A stretch of DNA of 64,000 nt from Microtetraspora niveoalba. Lineage in GTDB: Bacteria; Actinomycetota; Actinomycetes; Streptosporangiales; Streptosporangiaceae. The stretch lies in assembly GCF_001570405.1 (NCBI RefSeq), contig NZ_BBYM01000019.1:64323-128322 (forward strand). The letters run 5' to 3'. The translations under genes were made by a program, and so were the position numbers. The notes below the pieces were generated by a model that saw nothing but the letters and a program-made list of their open reading frames with translations, made no database searches and had not been told where the DNA came from. The first letter of the stretch is position 1; every line of letters begins with the position of its first letter. Shown here in pieces: positions 42,861 to 52,390 of the stretch.

Positions 42861-44516
42861 TCAGCTCTCCCGCATCGGGATCCGCACGCCGCGCTCGGCG
42901 GCGACCCGGTCGGCGAGGTCGTAGCCCGCGTCGACGTGCCGGACGACGCCCATGCCCGGGTCGTTGGTCAGCACACGCTCGATCTTGGCGCGGGCCAGGT
43001 CGGTGCCGTCGGCGACGGTGACCTGCCCGGCGTGGATCGAGCGGCCGATGCCGACGCCGCCGCCGTGGTGGATCGACACCCAGCTCGCGCCGGACGCGGT
43101 GTTGACCAGGGCGTTGAGCAGCGGCCAGTCCGCGATCGCGTCGGAGCCGTCCGCCATCGCCTCGGTCTCCCGGTACGGCGAGGCCACGCTGCCGCAGTCG
43201 AGGTGGTCGCGGCCGATGACGACGGGGGCCGACAGCTCGCCGGAGGCGACCATCTCGTTGAACCGCTCGCCCGCCCGGTCGCGCTCGCCGTACCCGAGCC
43301 AGCAGATGCGGGCCGGCAGGCCCTGGAAGGCGACCCGCTCGCCGGCCGCGTCGATCCACCGGTGGAGGTGCTCGTTCTCGGGGAAGAGCTCCTTCACCGC
43401 CCGGTCGGTGGCGTGGATGTCGCGGGGGTCGCCGGAGAGCGCGGCCCACCGGAACGGGCCCTTGCCCTCGCAGAACAGCGGCCGGATGTAGGCGGGCACG
43501 AACCCCGGGAAGTCGAAGGCGCGGGCGTACCCGCCGAGGCGGGCCTCGTCGCGGATGGAGTTGCCGTAGTCGAAGACCTCGGCGCCCGCGTCCATGAATC
43601 CGACCATCGCCTCGACGTGCCGGGCCATGGACGCCCGAGCCTGCTCGGTGAACTCCTCCGGCGCGGCCGCGGCGCGCTCGCGCCACTCCGCCACGTCCAC
43701 TCCCTCCGGCAGGTACGAGAGGGGGTCGTGCGCGCTCGTCTGGTCGGTGACCACGTCCACCTCGACGCCGCGGCGGAGCAGTTCGGGCAGCACGGTCGCG
43801 CAGTTACCGGCGAGGCCGACCGACAGCGCGCGCCGCTCCTTGCGCGCCGCGAGGCAGCGGGCGACGGCGTCGTCGAGGGAGTCGGCGACCTCGTCGAGGT
43901 AGCGGTGCTCGACCCGGCGGTGCAGCCGTCCGGCGTCCACGTCCACGACGAGGCAGACGCCTCCGTTGAGGGTCACCGCCAGCGGCTGGGCGCCGCCCAT
44001 CCCGCCGCACCCGCCGGTGACGGTGAGCGTGCCCGCCAGGGTGCCGCCGAACCTCTTGGCGGCGACCGCGGCGAACGTCTCGTACGTCCCCTGGAGGATG
44101 CCCTGGGTGCCGATGTAGATCCACGATCCGGCGGTCATCTGGCCGTACATGGTCAGCCCGAGCTGCTCCAGCCTGCGGAACTCCGGCCAGGTGGCCCAGT
44201 CGCCGACGAGGTTGGAGTTCGCGATCAGGACGCGGGGCGCCCACTCGTGGGTGCGCATCACGGCGACCGGCCTGCCGGACTGCACCAGCATCGTCTCGTC
44301 GTCCTTGAGCGTGGTCAGCGTGCGGACCATCGCGTCGTAGGACCGCCAGTCGCGGGCGGCGCGGCCGGTGCCTCCGTAGACGACCAGGTCGTCGGGACGC
44401 TCGGCCACCTCCGGGTCGAGGTTGTTCATCAGCATCCGCAGCGGGGCCTCGGTCTGCCAGGACCCTGCGGTGAGCGTGGTGCCGCGCGGAGCGCGGACGG
44501 GACGGGCGCCTTCCAT
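42861..44516 (-). CDS. hutU: Urocanate hydratase
   Basis: A 551-residue NAD-dependent enzyme from ATG 44516. It hydrates urocanate to imidazolone propionate. Characteristic stretches are [54 protein letters not shown] (NAD-binding) and [15 protein letters not shown] at the C-terminus. The length matches family norms. It follows ubiD and precedes the M20 hydrolase in the operon. Confidence 0.95.
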   Translation of the reverse strand: MEGARPVRAPRGTTLTAGSWQTEAPLRMLMNNLDPEVAERPDDLVVYGGTGRAARDWRSYDAMVRTLTTLKDDETMLVQSGRPVAVMRTHEWAPRVLIANSNLVGDWATWPEFRRLEQLGLTMYGQMTAGSWIYIGTQGILQGTYETFAAVAAKRFGGTLAGTLTVTGGCGGMGGAQPLAVTLNGGVCLVVDVDAGRLHRRVEHRYLDEVADSLDDAVARCLAARKERRALSVGLAGNCATVLPELLRRGVEVDVVTDQTSAHDPLSYLPEGVDVAEWRERAAAAPEEFTEQARASMARHVEAMVGFMDAGAEVFDYGNSIRDEARLGGYARAFDFPGFVPAYIRPLFCEGKGPFRWAALSGDPRDIHATDRAVKELFPENEHLHRWIDAAGERVAFQGLPARICWLGYGERDRAGERFNEMVASGELSAPVVIGRDHLDCGSVASPYRETEAMADGSDAIADWPLLNALVNTASGASWVSIHHGGGVGIGRSIHAGQVTVADGTDLARAKIERVLTNDPGMGVVRHVDAGYDLADRVAAERGVRIPMRES

Positions 44517-44563
44517 GGCGGTGTTCCTTTCCTAGCTGGGGAGCTCGGTCGCGGCTCCCGCCG

Positions 44564-46012
44564 TCACTCCGCGGCGGCGGTCGTCACCCGGGCGAAGGAG
44601 CGGATCCCGGCCAGCGTCGCGGGGTCCACGTACTCGGCCAGGTCGACGGCGTCGAAGCCGGGCGGCGGGAGGTCGGCGCGCTCGGGGAAGGCCGCGCGCA
44701 CCGGCCGGGTGGCGTCGAAGCCGAGCTTCGCGGTGACGACGTCGGGCCGGTCGGCGGAGCCGATCCGGGTGGCGCTGGGGTCCATCTTGATCCCCTTCGC
44801 GTGGTCGAGCCGGATGAGATCCCGGTCGGCCTGGAAGCGCACGTTGAGCGCCCACAGGACCTCGCGGTCGTCGAAGACGTCCACGTCGGGGTCGACGGCG
44901 ATGACGTGCTTGAGGAAGTGGTCGCGGGCGAAGGCGGCGAGGATCGCCTGCCGTCCGTCGGCCTCGTGCCGCTTCTCCAGCGCGATGTACGCGCTGAGCG
45001 ACCCGCCGTGGAAGGGGATGCGCACCGCGCTCACGGTCGGGACCGAGGCCCGGACCGCCTCCAGCAGCCGCGCCTCCCTGCCGGGGAACAGCCACAGGCA
45101 GCGGTGTTCGGCGTGGGTGGGGTGCAGGTCGTTGAAGATCGCGTCCGCGCGCCGGGTGACCGCCGTGATGGTGCAGCGGGGTGCCCGGGCCGCTCCGTAG
45201 TAGTAGGTGAACTCGCCGAACGGGCCCTCGCCCACGAGGTCGCGCGTGTGGATGACGCCTTCGAGGACGATCTCCGCGTACGCGGGCACCTCCAGGTCCA
45301 CGCCGACGCCGGGGACGACGTCGAGCGGGCGGCCGAGCAGCGCTCCGGTCACCTCGTGGGAGTCCACGTCGGTGCCGTGCTTGAGCTGGGAGGCGATGGC
45401 GTACGCCGGGTGGTGGCCGATGACGATCGCGATGGGCAGGTCACGGCCCGCCTCGGCCGCGGCGTGGATCGCCCGGCCCAGGTCGTGGTCGGGCGCGGCG
45501 TTGACGGTGATGTGGTTCCGGTCGAGCACCATCATCCGGTACATGCCGGTGTTGAGCTTCCCCGTCGCCGCGTCGCGCACGAGGGTGACGCCGGAGGTGA
45601 TGTAGCGGCCCGCGTCGTCCCGCGAGTGGACGCCGAAGGGCAGCGCGGACAGGTCCACCTCCTCCCCCCGCTCCACCACCTCGTGGACCGGCGCCCGGTC
45701 GGCGCGCCGTACCGGGAGGGGGTGGCGCACGCGGTCGAGGACGTGGGCGACGGCCGCGCCGGCGTCCACGCCGAGGGCGAGCGCGATGCGCCGCCGCGTG
45801 CCGTAGAGGCCGGCGACCACCGGCATCGGGCTGCCCTTCACGCGTTCGAAGCGGACGGCGGGGGCGCCGTGCGGCTCCAGCGCCTTGACGACGGCGGACA
45901 GCTCGTACGCCGGATCGACCTCGCCGGAGACGGTGACGAGCGCGTCCGGGTCGGCGGCGGCCAGGTCGCGCAGGAAGCTCCGCAGGTCCGCCGGGGCGGT
46001 CGCGGCGCTCAC
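44564..46012 (-). CDS. UbiD-family prenyl-FMN-dependent decarboxylase
   Basis: A 482-residue protein from GTG 46012, overlapping the stop of hutH by 4 bp. Family features: SLxxFLxxL-type start, MYRMMVLDRNHITVN, EVTGALLGRPLDVV, EGPFGEFTYYY (Glu of the catalytic set), HPTHAEHRCLW, and a C-terminal KRHEADGRQAILAAF-like region. UbiD enzymes reversibly decarboxylate unsaturated or aromatic acids using the cofactor made by UbiX, also encoded in this operon. Urocanate, an acrylic acid like cinnamate, would be a logical substrate; other heteroaromatic acids are possible. Such a gene is not part of the standard hut pathway. Confidence 0.87.
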   Translation of the reverse strand: MSAATAPADLRSFLRDLAAADPDALVTVSGEVDPAYELSAVVKALEPHGAPAVRFERVKGSPMPVVAGLYGTRRRIALALGVDAGAAVAHVLDRVRHPLPVRRADRAPVHEVVERGEEVDLSALPFGVHSRDDAGRYITSGVTLVRDAATGKLNTGMYRMMVLDRNHITVNAAPDHDLGRAIHAAAEAGRDLPIAIVIGHHPAYAIASQLKHGTDVDSHEVTGALLGRPLDVVPGVGVDLEVPAYAEIVLEGVIHTRDLVGEGPFGEFTYYYGAARAPRCTITAVTRRADAIFNDLHPTHAEHRCLWLFPGREARLLEAVRASVPTVSAVRIPFHGGSLSAYIALEKRHEADGRQAILAAFARDHFLKHVIAVDPDVDVFDDREVLWALNVRFQADRDLIRLDHAKGIKMDPSATRIGSADRPDVVTAKLGFDATRPVRAAFPERADLPPPGFDAVDLAEYVDPATLAGIRSFARVTTAAAE

Positions 46013-47550
46013 CGGCCCTCCTCCGTCTCGGCGTACCGGACGTCGCCGTGCGGGAGGAAGGCCCCGCCGAGGACCAGGCTCTGCACCGCCTCCATCTCGG
46101 GGGCCAGCACGCGGTCCGCGTCGAGATAGGGCGCCTCGGCGCGCACGAGGTCGTAGACGGGCCGGGTCCCGGGCGCGGTCCGGCCCTCGGCCCGCAGGTC
46201 CACCCCCTGGGCGGCGCACAGGAGCTCGACGGCGACCACGTACGCCGCGTTGACCGCCATCCGGTGGACGCGGCGGGAGGCGTGCGTCGCCATGCTGACG
46301 TGGTCCTCCTGCCCGGCGGAGGTCGGGATGCTGTCCACGCTGTTCGGCGCGGCCAGCGCCCGGTTCTCGGCGACGAGCGCCGCGGAGGTCACCTGGGCGA
46401 GCTGGTACCCGCAGTTGAGCCCGGCGTCCTTGACGAGGAACGGCGGCAGCCCGCTCATGCCCGTGTCGTTGAGCATCGCGGTACGGCGCTCGGAGAGGGA
46501 GCCGACCTCGCACAGCGCGAGCGCGATGATGTCGGCGGCGTAGGCGACCGGCTGGCCGTGGAAGTTCCCGCCCGACAGGATCTCGGCCTCGTCGGGGAAG
46601 ATCAGCGGGTTGTCCGAGACCGAGTTGGCCTCGCGGAGCAGGATGTCCGCGGCGAACTGCAGGAGATCGAACGCGGCGCCCATCACCTGGGGCTGGCAGC
46701 GCATGCAGTACGGATCCTGGAGGCGGCGGCCGGGGAACTCCTCGGCGAGGATGGGGCTGTCCTCGACCAGCCGGCTGAGCGCGGCGGCCACCCGGATCTG
46801 GCCGTGCTGGCGCCGGATCCGCTGGATGCGCGGGTCGAGCGCGGCGGGGCGGCCGGCGACGGCCTCCAGGCTCAGCGCCCCGGCGGCGACTCCGGCGTTG
46901 AACACGGCCTCGGCGGCGAAGAGGGCGCGCAGCGCGAGGGCGGTGGACGCCTGGGTCCCGTTGATCAGGGCCACGCCCTCCTTGGGGCCGAGCACGAGGG
47001 GGCTCACCCCGGCGATCTCCAGCCCGCTGAGGGCGTCCGTCTCCTCGCCGCGCACGCGGACCCGGCCCTGGCCGGTGAGCACGGCGGCCATGTGCGACAG
47101 CGGGGCGAGGTCGCCGGAGGCGCCCACCGAGCCCTGGGACGGCACGACGGGCAGCACGTCGGCGTTCAGCAGGGCCTGGAGCGCCAGCACCACGTCCCTC
47201 CGCACGCCGGAGTGGCCCTGCACGAGGCAGGCGAGCTTCACCAGCAGCATCGCCCGCACGACGTCGTCGGGCAGCGGCTCGCCGACGCCGGTCATGTGCG
47301 ACACGATCAGCCGCCGCTGCAGCTCCAGCAGGTCGTCCGGCGAGATCCTGCGGTCGGCCAGCTTGCCGAAGCCGGTGTTCACGCCGTAGATGGTGTCGCC
47401 GCGGGCGATGGCGGCGTCGATCACCTCGCGGCCGCGGTCCACCCGCGCCAGCACCTCGTCCGCCAGCCGGACCTGGACGGGCCCCTCGAACGGCCGGCGG
47501 AGCATGTCGAGGTCGACTCCCCGCGCCGAGATGTGCAAGGTCGTGCTCAT
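46009..47550 (-). CDS. hutH: Histidine ammonia-lyase
   Basis: A 513-residue enzyme from ATG 47550. The Ala144-Ser145-Gly146 triad (GSVGASGDLAPLSH) forms the MIO prosthetic group. The Ser-His pair at residues 84-85 (IVSHMTGVGEPL) matches histidine rather than phenylalanine or tyrosine ammonia-lyases. Further family stretches are VALINGTQASTALAL and AGQEDHVSM near 410. It removes ammonia from histidine to give urocanate. The surrounding HutU, HutI and HutF confirm the substrate. The gene sits between ubiX and ubiD. Confidence 0.94.
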   Translation of the reverse strand: MSTTLHISARGVDLDMLRRPFEGPVQVRLADEVLARVDRGREVIDAAIARGDTIYGVNTGFGKLADRRISPDDLLELQRRLIVSHMTGVGEPLPDDVVRAMLLVKLACLVQGHSGVRRDVVLALQALLNADVLPVVPSQGSVGASGDLAPLSHMAAVLTGQGRVRVRGEETDALSGLEIAGVSPLVLGPKEGVALINGTQASTALALRALFAAEAVFNAGVAAGALSLEAVAGRPAALDPRIQRIRRQHGQIRVAAALSRLVEDSPILAEEFPGRRLQDPYCMRCQPQVMGAAFDLLQFAADILLREANSVSDNPLIFPDEAEILSGGNFHGQPVAYAADIIALALCEVGSLSERRTAMLNDTGMSGLPPFLVKDAGLNCGYQLAQVTSAALVAENRALAAPNSVDSIPTSAGQEDHVSMATHASRRVHRMAVNAAYVVAVELLCAAQGVDLRAEGRTAPGTRPVYDLVRAEAPYLDADRVLAPEMEAVQSLVLGGAFLPHGDVRYAETEEGR

Positions 47551-47577
47551 GGTGAGTCCTTTCGTCAGTACGGCGTG

Positions 47578-48234
47578 TCAGTACGGCGGGGCCGGGGTCG
47601 GCACGGCGGCCTCGGCGCGGGCTCCGGAACCTGATTCGGCGGCCCGGTCAGGTGGGGCGCCCTCCCAGCGGTGGACCAGCCCGGACTCGATGCCGAAGAG
47701 GTCGAGGACGCGGCCGACGGTCTCGTCGACGATGTCGTCCAAGGTGGACGGCATCGTGTAGAAGCTCGGCGTCGGCAGCGCGATGATGCCGCCCATCTCG
47801 GTGACCGTCGCCATGTTGCGGATGTGGGTGAGCGTCAGCGGGGTCTCCCGCAGCAGGAGGACCAGGCGGCGGCGCTCCTTCAGCGCCACGTCGGCGGCGC
47901 GGGTGAGCAGCGTGGTGGTGACGCCGGTGGCGATCTCGGCGAGCGTGCGCACCGAGCACGGCGCGATGAGCATCCCCATGTTCTGGAAGGAGCCGCTGGA
48001 CACCGGCGCGGCCACGTTGTTGATCGCGTGCGCGTGGTCGGCCAGCCCGCGCACCTCGCGCACGGTCATCGGGGTCTCCATGGCGATGGTCAGCGCCGCC
48101 GCCTTGGACACGACCAGGTGGGTCTCCACGTTCTGCCGGGCCAGCACCTGGAGCGCGCGGATGCCGTAGACGGCCCCGCTCGCCCCGGACATCCCGACGA
48201 CCAGCCTGCGGGGCGGCCCGTCCTGCGCGCTCAT
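47578..48234 (-). CDS. ubiX: UbiX-family flavin prenyltransferase
   Basis: A 218-residue flavoprotein from ATG 48234 (ATGA overlap with the aldehyde dehydrogenase stop). It prenylates reduced FMN to make the UbiD cofactor. Motifs: VGMSGASGAVYGI (FMN phosphate site) near residue 12, SSGSFQNMGMLIAPCS near 79, and LLRETPLTLTHIRNM near 126, which includes the conserved Arg/Glu pair. The C-terminal ~25 residues are a Pro/Ala tail. The UbiD partner lies one gene away, so a functional decarboxylase system is likely. Confidence 0.92.
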   Translation of the reverse strand: MSAQDGPPRRLVVGMSGASGAVYGIRALQVLARQNVETHLVVSKAAALTIAMETPMTVREVRGLADHAHAINNVAAPVSSGSFQNMGMLIAPCSVRTLAEIATGVTTTLLTRAADVALKERRRLVLLLRETPLTLTHIRNMATVTEMGGIIALPTPSFYTMPSTLDDIVDETVGRVLDLFGIESGLVHRWEGAPPDRAAESGSGARAEAAVPTPAPPY

Positions 48235-49739
48235 CGCCGTCCCTCCCCCGCGACGGCGGAGGGGCGGGGGACGCGCACGTTGACGGCCTTGGTCTCGTAG
48301 TAGCTCAGCAGCTCGTCGAGGCACTCCTCCCGGCCGACGCCGCTGTTCTTCACCCCGCCGAAGGGCGCGCCCAGGAAGTGGCGATTGGCGTCGTTGACCC
48401 AGACGTAGCCCGCCTCGACGTCGTGCGCGGCGCGCAGGGCGAGGTCGATGTCGCGGCACCACACCGCCGCGCTCAGCCCCAGATCGACGTCGTTGGCGAG
48501 CCGGACCATCTCGTCGTAGTCGGACCACTCCATCGCGGCGACCACCGGGCCGAAGATCTCCTCGGTGGCGATGCGCATCCGCGGGGTCACCCCGGCGAAG
48601 AGGGTCGGCTCCAGGTAGTAGCCCCCCTCCGGCACGCCGTCCGGCACGCCGCCGCCGGTGACCAGCGCGGCCCCCTCCTCGTGACCGGAGGCGACGTACG
48701 CGCGGACCCGCGCCAGGTGCTCCCTGGAGACGAGCGGGCCCATGTCGGCGGACTCGTCGTACGCGACCCCGACCCGGATCCGCCGCAGCCGCTCCGCGAG
48801 CCGGGCCACGAACGCGTCGTGGATCGACGCGTGCAGCAGCAGCCGGGACGTGGACTGGCACGACTGCCCCTGGCTGATCGTGAGGCTCATCCCGGCCACG
48901 GCGGCGTCCACGGCCGCGTCGAGATCGACGTCGGGGAAGACGACCATGGCGTTCTTGCCGCCGAGCTCGGTGGTGAGGTGCTTGATCCGGCCGCGCGCGC
49001 CGAGGCGGGACTGGATCGCGAGCGCGGACGGCAGGCTGCCGGTGAAGGCGATCCGCTTGACCGCCGGGTGCGTCACCAGCGCGTCACCGGCGCCGGCCCC
49101 GCCCGCCACGATGTTGACCACACCCGGCGGGAGGACCCCCTCCAGGATCCGGCCGAGCGCCAGCGTGGCGAGCGGGGTCTGCGGCGCCGCCTTGACGACC
49201 ACGGTGTTCCCGGCCAGCAGCGGGAAGATCATGCCCCCGAGCGCGAACAGCGTCGGGTGGTTGAAGGCGATGATCTTCCCGACCACTCCGTAGGGCGTGC
49301 GCAGCGTGTACGACAGCGCGTCGTCGGCCGGCGTGGTGGCCCGGCCGGCCAGCGCGAAGGCGTACGACGGCCACCGCTTGAGGTAGCGCAGCGCGAGCGC
49401 GACGTCCCTGCGGGTGGAGGGCAGCGGGTTCCCGCTGTCGGCGGAGTCGAGGAGCGCGAGCGCCTCCCCGTGCTCGCGCAGCCGGGCCGCCACGCCTTCG
49501 AGCGCGTCGGCGCGCGCCTCCAGACCGGCGGCCGACCAGGCGGGCTGGGCCAGGCGCGCCGCCTCGACGGCGGCGTCCACCTCGGCCGCGGACGCCACGG
49601 GCGCCTCGGCGAGGACCTCCCCCGTCGAGGGGTCGTACGAGGGCGCGGCGTCGGCCGAGGCGGCCCATTCCCCCGCCACGAACGATCTGGGCCGCGCGTC
49701 GGGCCAGAAGCGGGTGAGCGCCTCCGCGGCACCGGACAT
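48231..49739 (-). CDS. NAD-dependent aldehyde dehydrogenase
   Basis: A 502-residue ALDH-superfamily protein from ATG 49739. NAD site FTGSLPSALAIQSRLG; catalytic Glu in LTTELGGKNAMVVFPD; catalytic Cys in SQGQSCQSTSRLLLH; the C-terminal FGGVKNSGVGREECLDELLSYYETKAV tail is typical. The substrate is not readable; close relatives include betaine, aromatic and semialdehyde dehydrogenases. In context it could oxidise an imidazole-containing aldehyde or the aldehyde released by the upstream oxidase. Its stop overlaps ubiX. Confidence 0.88.
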   Translation of the reverse strand: MSGAAEALTRFWPDARPRSFVAGEWAASADAAPSYDPSTGEVLAEAPVASAAEVDAAVEAARLAQPAWSAAGLEARADALEGVAARLREHGEALALLDSADSGNPLPSTRRDVALALRYLKRWPSYAFALAGRATTPADDALSYTLRTPYGVVGKIIAFNHPTLFALGGMIFPLLAGNTVVVKAAPQTPLATLALGRILEGVLPPGVVNIVAGGAGAGDALVTHPAVKRIAFTGSLPSALAIQSRLGARGRIKHLTTELGGKNAMVVFPDVDLDAAVDAAVAGMSLTISQGQSCQSTSRLLLHASIHDAFVARLAERLRRIRVGVAYDESADMGPLVSREHLARVRAYVASGHEEGAALVTGGGVPDGVPEGGYYLEPTLFAGVTPRMRIATEEIFGPVVAAMEWSDYDEMVRLANDVDLGLSAAVWCRDIDLALRAAHDVEAGYVWVNDANRHFLGAPFGGVKNSGVGREECLDELLSYYETKAVNVRVPRPSAVAGEGRR

Positions 49740-49764
49740 GCCGGGCTCCTTCCTGGGGGTCGTG

Positions 49765-51099
49765 TCAGCCGTTGACCGTGGTCACGAGGCCGCGGTCGGG
49801 GCTGCGCAGACGTGAGTAGGCGGACAGGTGGATCTCGCGGCCGGTGTGCGTCCCGGTGACGGCCAGCGGCTCCGCGTCGACGTCGCGGCCGGACTCGACC
49901 GCGTCGATGAGCGTCGCCATCAACTCGCCCACGAGCGGCGCGGTCTTGAACTGGTTTCCGCTGGTCCCGATGGCGACGTAGAAGCCGTCCAGGTCCGTGC
50001 GGTCGTAGATCGGCGCCCAGTCGTCGGTGATGTCGTACAGGCCGGCCACCCCGGAGGGGCGCGAGGGGATGCGCAGGGTGGGCAGGCGCTGGGCGAGCCG
50101 CAGCACGTGCCGGTCCCAGACGTCCAGGCTGACGGCGGGGTCGTGGGCGTCGGGGTCGGCGACCTCGACGGTCGGGTCGCACGCGGCGCCGTTGCCCCCG
50201 ACGAGGATCCCGTTGCCCCGCTCGGGCCGGAAGTTGATGCCGAGGTCGCCGTCGACCACGTGCAGCCCCCGGGCCAGGTAGTCGATCTCGGGAGGCGCGG
50301 TGACCTGGTGGAGCTCCTGCCGGATCGCCCGGGTGCGGACCCGCATGCCCTCCTCGACTCCGGCCATCCGGTTGAGCCGGGAGGAGTGGGGGCCGGCCGC
50401 GTTGACGACGACCGGGCAGTCGACACGCGTCCCGTCGGCCAGGGTCACCCCGAGCACGCGGCCGCCCGCGCGGCGGATCTCGACGACCGTGGCCCGAAGG
50501 GCGCATTCGGCGCCTTCGAGGCGCGCCGCGGCCATGAGGTTCTGCGCGGCCAGCGCGGGGTCGCCGACGAATCCGGACGACGGCGTGTACAGAGCCCCGG
50601 GGATGACGCCCTCCGGCTCCCGTCCGAAATCCTCGTCGTCCGGCAGGCGCGGCGGCCCGAAGGCGTGCAGGTCGAAGTAGGGCAGGTGCTCGGCGAGGCG
50701 CTCGGCGTCCCAGCGCTCGTGCGGCTCGCCGAGACCGGCCAGCGTCTCCTCCGCGCGGGCGCCGTACCCGGAGCCGTCGTCGAAGATGATCGAGCCGCAC
50801 CGATGGAACTCGGCGAGCCGCTCTTCCGGCGGCAGCCGCACGAAGTCGGCCCACCCCTCCCAGTACGGCAGCGCCTCGGCGGCGAGGACGACCGCGTCCC
50901 GCGACGTGGCGTGGACCCGCAGGATCCCGGCCGAGGCGCTGGTCGATCCGTGGCCGGGCATGCCCTCGCGATCGACGTTGAGCGTCCGCCAGCCGGCGCG
51001 CGTGAGCGCGAGGGCGACGGACGCGCCGATGACGCCGGCGCCGACGATCACCGCGTCGTACGTCCGCCGCGGCGAGATCGCGTCGTTTGCCAGGACCAT
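49765..51099 (-). CDS. FAD-dependent oxidoreductase (DAO/glycine-sarcosine oxidase family)
   Basis: A 444-residue flavoprotein from ATG 51099 (GAGGAG upstream). The N-terminal dinucleotide fold reads DAVIVGAGVIGASVALAL; a middle segment VNAAGPHSSRL binds the flavin, and GLYDITDDWAPIYD with IGTSGNQFKTAPLVGEL near the C-terminus is the DAO-family end. Members oxidise amino acids, N-methyl amino acids or amines, releasing an imine or aldehyde. As the first gene of the operon it may take histidine derivatives (D-histidine, N-methyl or N-acyl forms) into the pathway. This is inferred. Confidence 0.87.
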   Translation of the reverse strand: MVLANDAISPRRTYDAVIVGAGVIGASVALALTRAGWRTLNVDREGMPGHGSTSASAGILRVHATSRDAVVLAAEALPYWEGWADFVRLPPEERLAEFHRCGSIIFDDGSGYGARAEETLAGLGEPHERWDAERLAEHLPYFDLHAFGPPRLPDDEDFGREPEGVIPGALYTPSSGFVGDPALAAQNLMAAARLEGAECALRATVVEIRRAGGRVLGVTLADGTRVDCPVVVNAAGPHSSRLNRMAGVEEGMRVRTRAIRQELHQVTAPPEIDYLARGLHVVDGDLGINFRPERGNGILVGGNGAACDPTVEVADPDAHDPAVSLDVWDRHVLRLAQRLPTLRIPSRPSGVAGLYDITDDWAPIYDRTDLDGFYVAIGTSGNQFKTAPLVGELMATLIDAVESGRDVDAEPLAVTGTHTGREIHLSAYSRLRSPDRGLVTTVNG

Positions 51100-51408
51100 G
51101 CGGGCTCCTCGTGATCGTGCCGTCCCGTCCGGATGAGGAAACGGCGACAACCTTCCGTCAGGCAGCAGAGTATGCCACCAGACGGTAGTCACTCCGCAAG
51201 AGATCCCGGCCCGGAGAATCACGACATACGAGCAATGAGGCGAGGTAGAGCCGTCGCGACAGCACATAACTGCTGAACATCACGGCAACCGCTGCACAGT
51301 TGTTAGTTCCGCTATGGGGTAGACACCCCCTCGGCGTGGTGGCAGTATCACGCCCCAAGTGGTGCGTCGCGCCACCTCGTGCCTGCACCCCTCACCACGA
51401 GGAGAACC
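51100..51408. promoter_or_regulatory. Divergent regulatory region between the hut-type operon and the amino-acid transporter
   Basis: This 309-bp gap separates the minus-strand catabolic operon from the plus-strand transporter and must carry both promoters. Candidate operator: GGGGT-AGAC-ACCCC at 51316-51329. Another short symmetric element (GGCA, 8 bases, TGCC) lies at about 51163-51178. Base composition is markedly more AT-rich than in neighbouring genes. No riboswitch fold was recognised. The IclR protein encoded at 54282 is the likely regulator. Confidence 0.5.
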
Positions 51409-52374
51409 ATGACCGTGCGACTCAAACCCCTTCGGCCCCGTACCGCCGCGCTCATGGCGGCGAGCCTGGTCTCCGCGGTCGCGCTGGCCGGCTGCGGATC
51501 GGGCGGCGACCCGGCCGCCGACGACGTCACGTCCCCCGCCGCGGGCGGCCCGGCCGCGAGCGCCGCCGGGAACGAGATCCCGGCCCAGGAGCAGGACCCC
51601 GCCGTCGCCGCGCTGGTGCCCAAGGAGTTCCGGGACAAGGGCACCGTGACGATCGCCAGCGACGCCAGCTACCCCCCGATGGAGTTCATGGCCGCGGACG
51701 GCCAGACGGTCGTCGGCCTCGACCCCGACCTGGGCAAGGCCCTCGGCGAGGTGATGGGCCTCAAGGTCTCGATCGTCAACTCGCAGTTCGACGCCATCAT
51801 CCCCGGCCTCAGCGCGGGCAAGTTCGACATCGGGATGTCCGGCTTCAACGACACCGAGGAACGGCGCAAGATCCTCGACTTCGTCGACTACTACAAGGGC
51901 GGGTCATCGTTCTTCGGGAAGTCCGGCGGCGCCGTGGTCAAGACACTGGACGACCTGTGCGGGCACCGCGTCGCCGTCCAGAAGGGCACCGTCCAGCAGG
52001 ACGACGTGACCGCGCAGGAAGCGAAGTGCAAGAGCGCCGGCCAGAAGAGCATCGAGCTGCAGGTCTATCCCGACCAGGCGGCGGCGAACCTGGCCCTGGT
52101 CAGCGGCCGGGCCGACGTCAGCATCGCCGACACGCCCATCGCGGCCTACCAGGTCGCCCAGTCGGGCGGCCAGTTCGCGCTGACCGGCGACGAGTACGGC
52201 GTGGTGATGCACGGCATCGCGGCGCCCAAGGGCAGCGGCCTGGTCAAGCCGCTCACGGCCGCTCTCGACGCGCTCATGAAGAACGGCGCCTACCAGAAGA
52301 TCCTCGACAAGTGGGGCATCGGACACACCAAGCTCGACGCGCCTCTGGTCAACGGCGTCGAGCCCCAGCAGTGA
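51409..52374 (+). CDS. Polar amino-acid ABC transporter substrate-binding lipoprotein
   Basis: A 321-residue family-3 binding protein from ATG 51409 (GGAG upstream). The signal peptide ends in lipobox ALAGC. The mature region has GTVTIASDASYPPMEF, VGLDPDLGKALGEVMG, FDIGMSGFNDTEERRKILDFVDYY, and the hinge segment VAVQKGTVQ. This is the type binding histidine, lysine or glutamine. Divergence from the hut operon suggests histidine or a histidine derivative. First gene of a three-gene transporter operon. Confidence 0.92.
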   Translation: MTVRLKPLRPRTAALMAASLVSAVALAGCGSGGDPAADDVTSPAAGGPAASAAGNEIPAQEQDPAVAALVPKEFRDKGTVTIASDASYPPMEFMAADGQTVVGLDPDLGKALGEVMGLKVSIVNSQFDAIIPGLSAGKFDIGMSGFNDTEERRKILDFVDYYKGGSSFFGKSGGAVVKTLDDLCGHRVAVQKGTVQQDDVTAQEAKCKSAGQKSIELQVYPDQAAANLALVSGRADVSIADTPIAAYQVAQSGGQFALTGDEYGVVMHGIAAPKGSGLVKPLTAALDALMKNGAYQKILDKWGIGHTKLDAPLVNGVEPQQ

Positions 52375-52390
52375 TCGGCGGGGGCCCTCC

